Shown: positions 63,832 to 64,000 of the stretch, one piece after another | Numbering within the stretch: the stretch's first letter is position 1 | Layout: every line of letters starts with the position of its first letter | From: Flavobacterium sp. UBA6135 | Lineage (GTDB): Bacteria > Bacteroidota > Bacteroidia > Flavobacteriales > Flavobacteriaceae | Assembly: GCF_002428305.1 (NCBI RefSeq) | Contig: NZ_DIVJ01000050.1 | Coordinates: 101,158 to 165,157, forward strand | DNA: 64,000 bases | Direction: 5' to 3' | Position numbers and translations under genes: made by a program | Notes under the pieces: model-generated | Seen by the model: only the letters and a program-made list of their open reading frames with translations | Database searches by the model: none | What the model was told of the DNA's origin: nothing

Positions 63832-64000
63832 ATGGATGAATTTTTTGTTGGTTTTGGAATGATTGTCGCAATACTGAGTTTAATCAGTTTTGTAATTGGT
63901 TTTATATTGTTGTTTTTTGAATCAAAACGAAAGTTGGGTTTAAAGATGATGGTGATTTCAATTATCTCGTTTATTATGAGTATGCTCAATAAACTGTGTC
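63832..64000 (+). CDS. Second small membrane protein, cut by the window end
   Basis: An ATG at 63832, 11 bp after the previous stop, opens a frame that runs off the window end with 56 complete codons seen. It encodes two hydrophobic helices with a basic loop (ESKRKLGLK) between them, and the hydrophobic-charged-hydrophobic plan and part of the sequence match the preceding gene. It continues the same operon. Confidence 0.65.
   Translation, partial: MDEFFVGFGMIVAILSLISFVIGFILLFFESKRKLGLKMMVISIISFIMSMLNKLC

Noticed and set aside
1..64000. tRNA, rRNA, insertion sequences or prophage genes
   Set aside because: No cloverleaf with CCA-end features, no rRNA-like GC-rich conserved block and no transposase or phage motifs were found by reading; a tRNAscan or Infernal run could still find something missed.

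Overview
The window is a 64 kb piece of a low-GC, gene-dense Bacteroidota chromosome, almost certainly a member of the Flavobacteriaceae close to Flavobacterium. This rests on a GldI-type gliding-motility lipoprotein, a secreted nuclease with a type IX secretion C-terminal sorting domain, a TamL lipoprotein beside TamB, many lipoproteins and TonB/SusC-era style outer-membrane proteins, a mevalonate-type HMG-CoA synthase-like gene, AT-rich DNA without Shine-Dalgarno sites, and repeated matches to the Bacteroidota promoter TTTG-N19-21-TAnnTTTG. No rRNA, tRNA, CRISPR array, insertion sequence or prophage was seen. No gene-free stretch exceeds 300 bases once false upstream TTG starts are trimmed; the longest are 47564-47837, 27564-27831 and 9324-9575.

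Layout. 1-2.8 kb: a YceI lipoprotein and the grpE-dnaJ chaperone pair. 2.8-8.1 kb: an ABC exporter pair, a MscS channel, a sigma-54-type response regulator lacking its DNA-binding end, a one-domain DEAD-box-like protein and a DUF2007 protein. 8.1-13 kb: MFS permease, ABC-F protein, a predicted propeller-like protein and a PPK2 polyphosphate kinase. 13.2-20.5 kb: tamB-tamL, the envelope assembly pair. 20.5-24.2 kb: a PQQ-dependent sugar dehydrogenase, its cytochrome c and a convergent TonB-dependent receptor that resembles PqqU/YncD. 24.3-31.9 kb: MATE pump, lpd, pckA, an RsmB-like methyltransferase and a secreted endonuclease I. 32-36.2 kb: crcB, then an apparent operon of a DHH phosphoesterase, gldI and two cyclophilin-FKBP fusion isomerases.

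36.3-43.7 kb: TPR protein, FMN reductase, pabB-like gene, a five-unit 22-bp direct-repeat array that leads into the promoter of an AAA_14/DUF4143 ATPase, then tilS and dsbD. 43.7-47.6 kb: a tight minus-strand operon of an acetyltransferase, an M20 deacylase and two different PLP-dependent racemases, which looks like a dedicated amino-acid or D-amino-acid pathway. 47.8-60.9 kb: DUF2490 protein, ComM-like ATPase, HMG-CoA synthase, a 1348-residue hybrid sensor kinase, membrane protein, aldehyde dehydrogenase, DUF5723-like outer-membrane protein, RluA-type pseudouridine synthase and panB.

61.0-64 kb: the most interesting locus. An NTF2-like secreted protein is followed by a Lgt-like membrane protein that lacks several Lgt catalytic residues, overlapping by 4 bp a multi-cysteine radical SAM protein of the kind that contains the archaeal tetraether synthase Tes, and then by two small, mutually similar two-helix membrane proteins, the second cut by the window end. 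I propose this as a candidate lipid-modifying system. All functional assignments come from reading motifs in the translated sequence; no database search was run.
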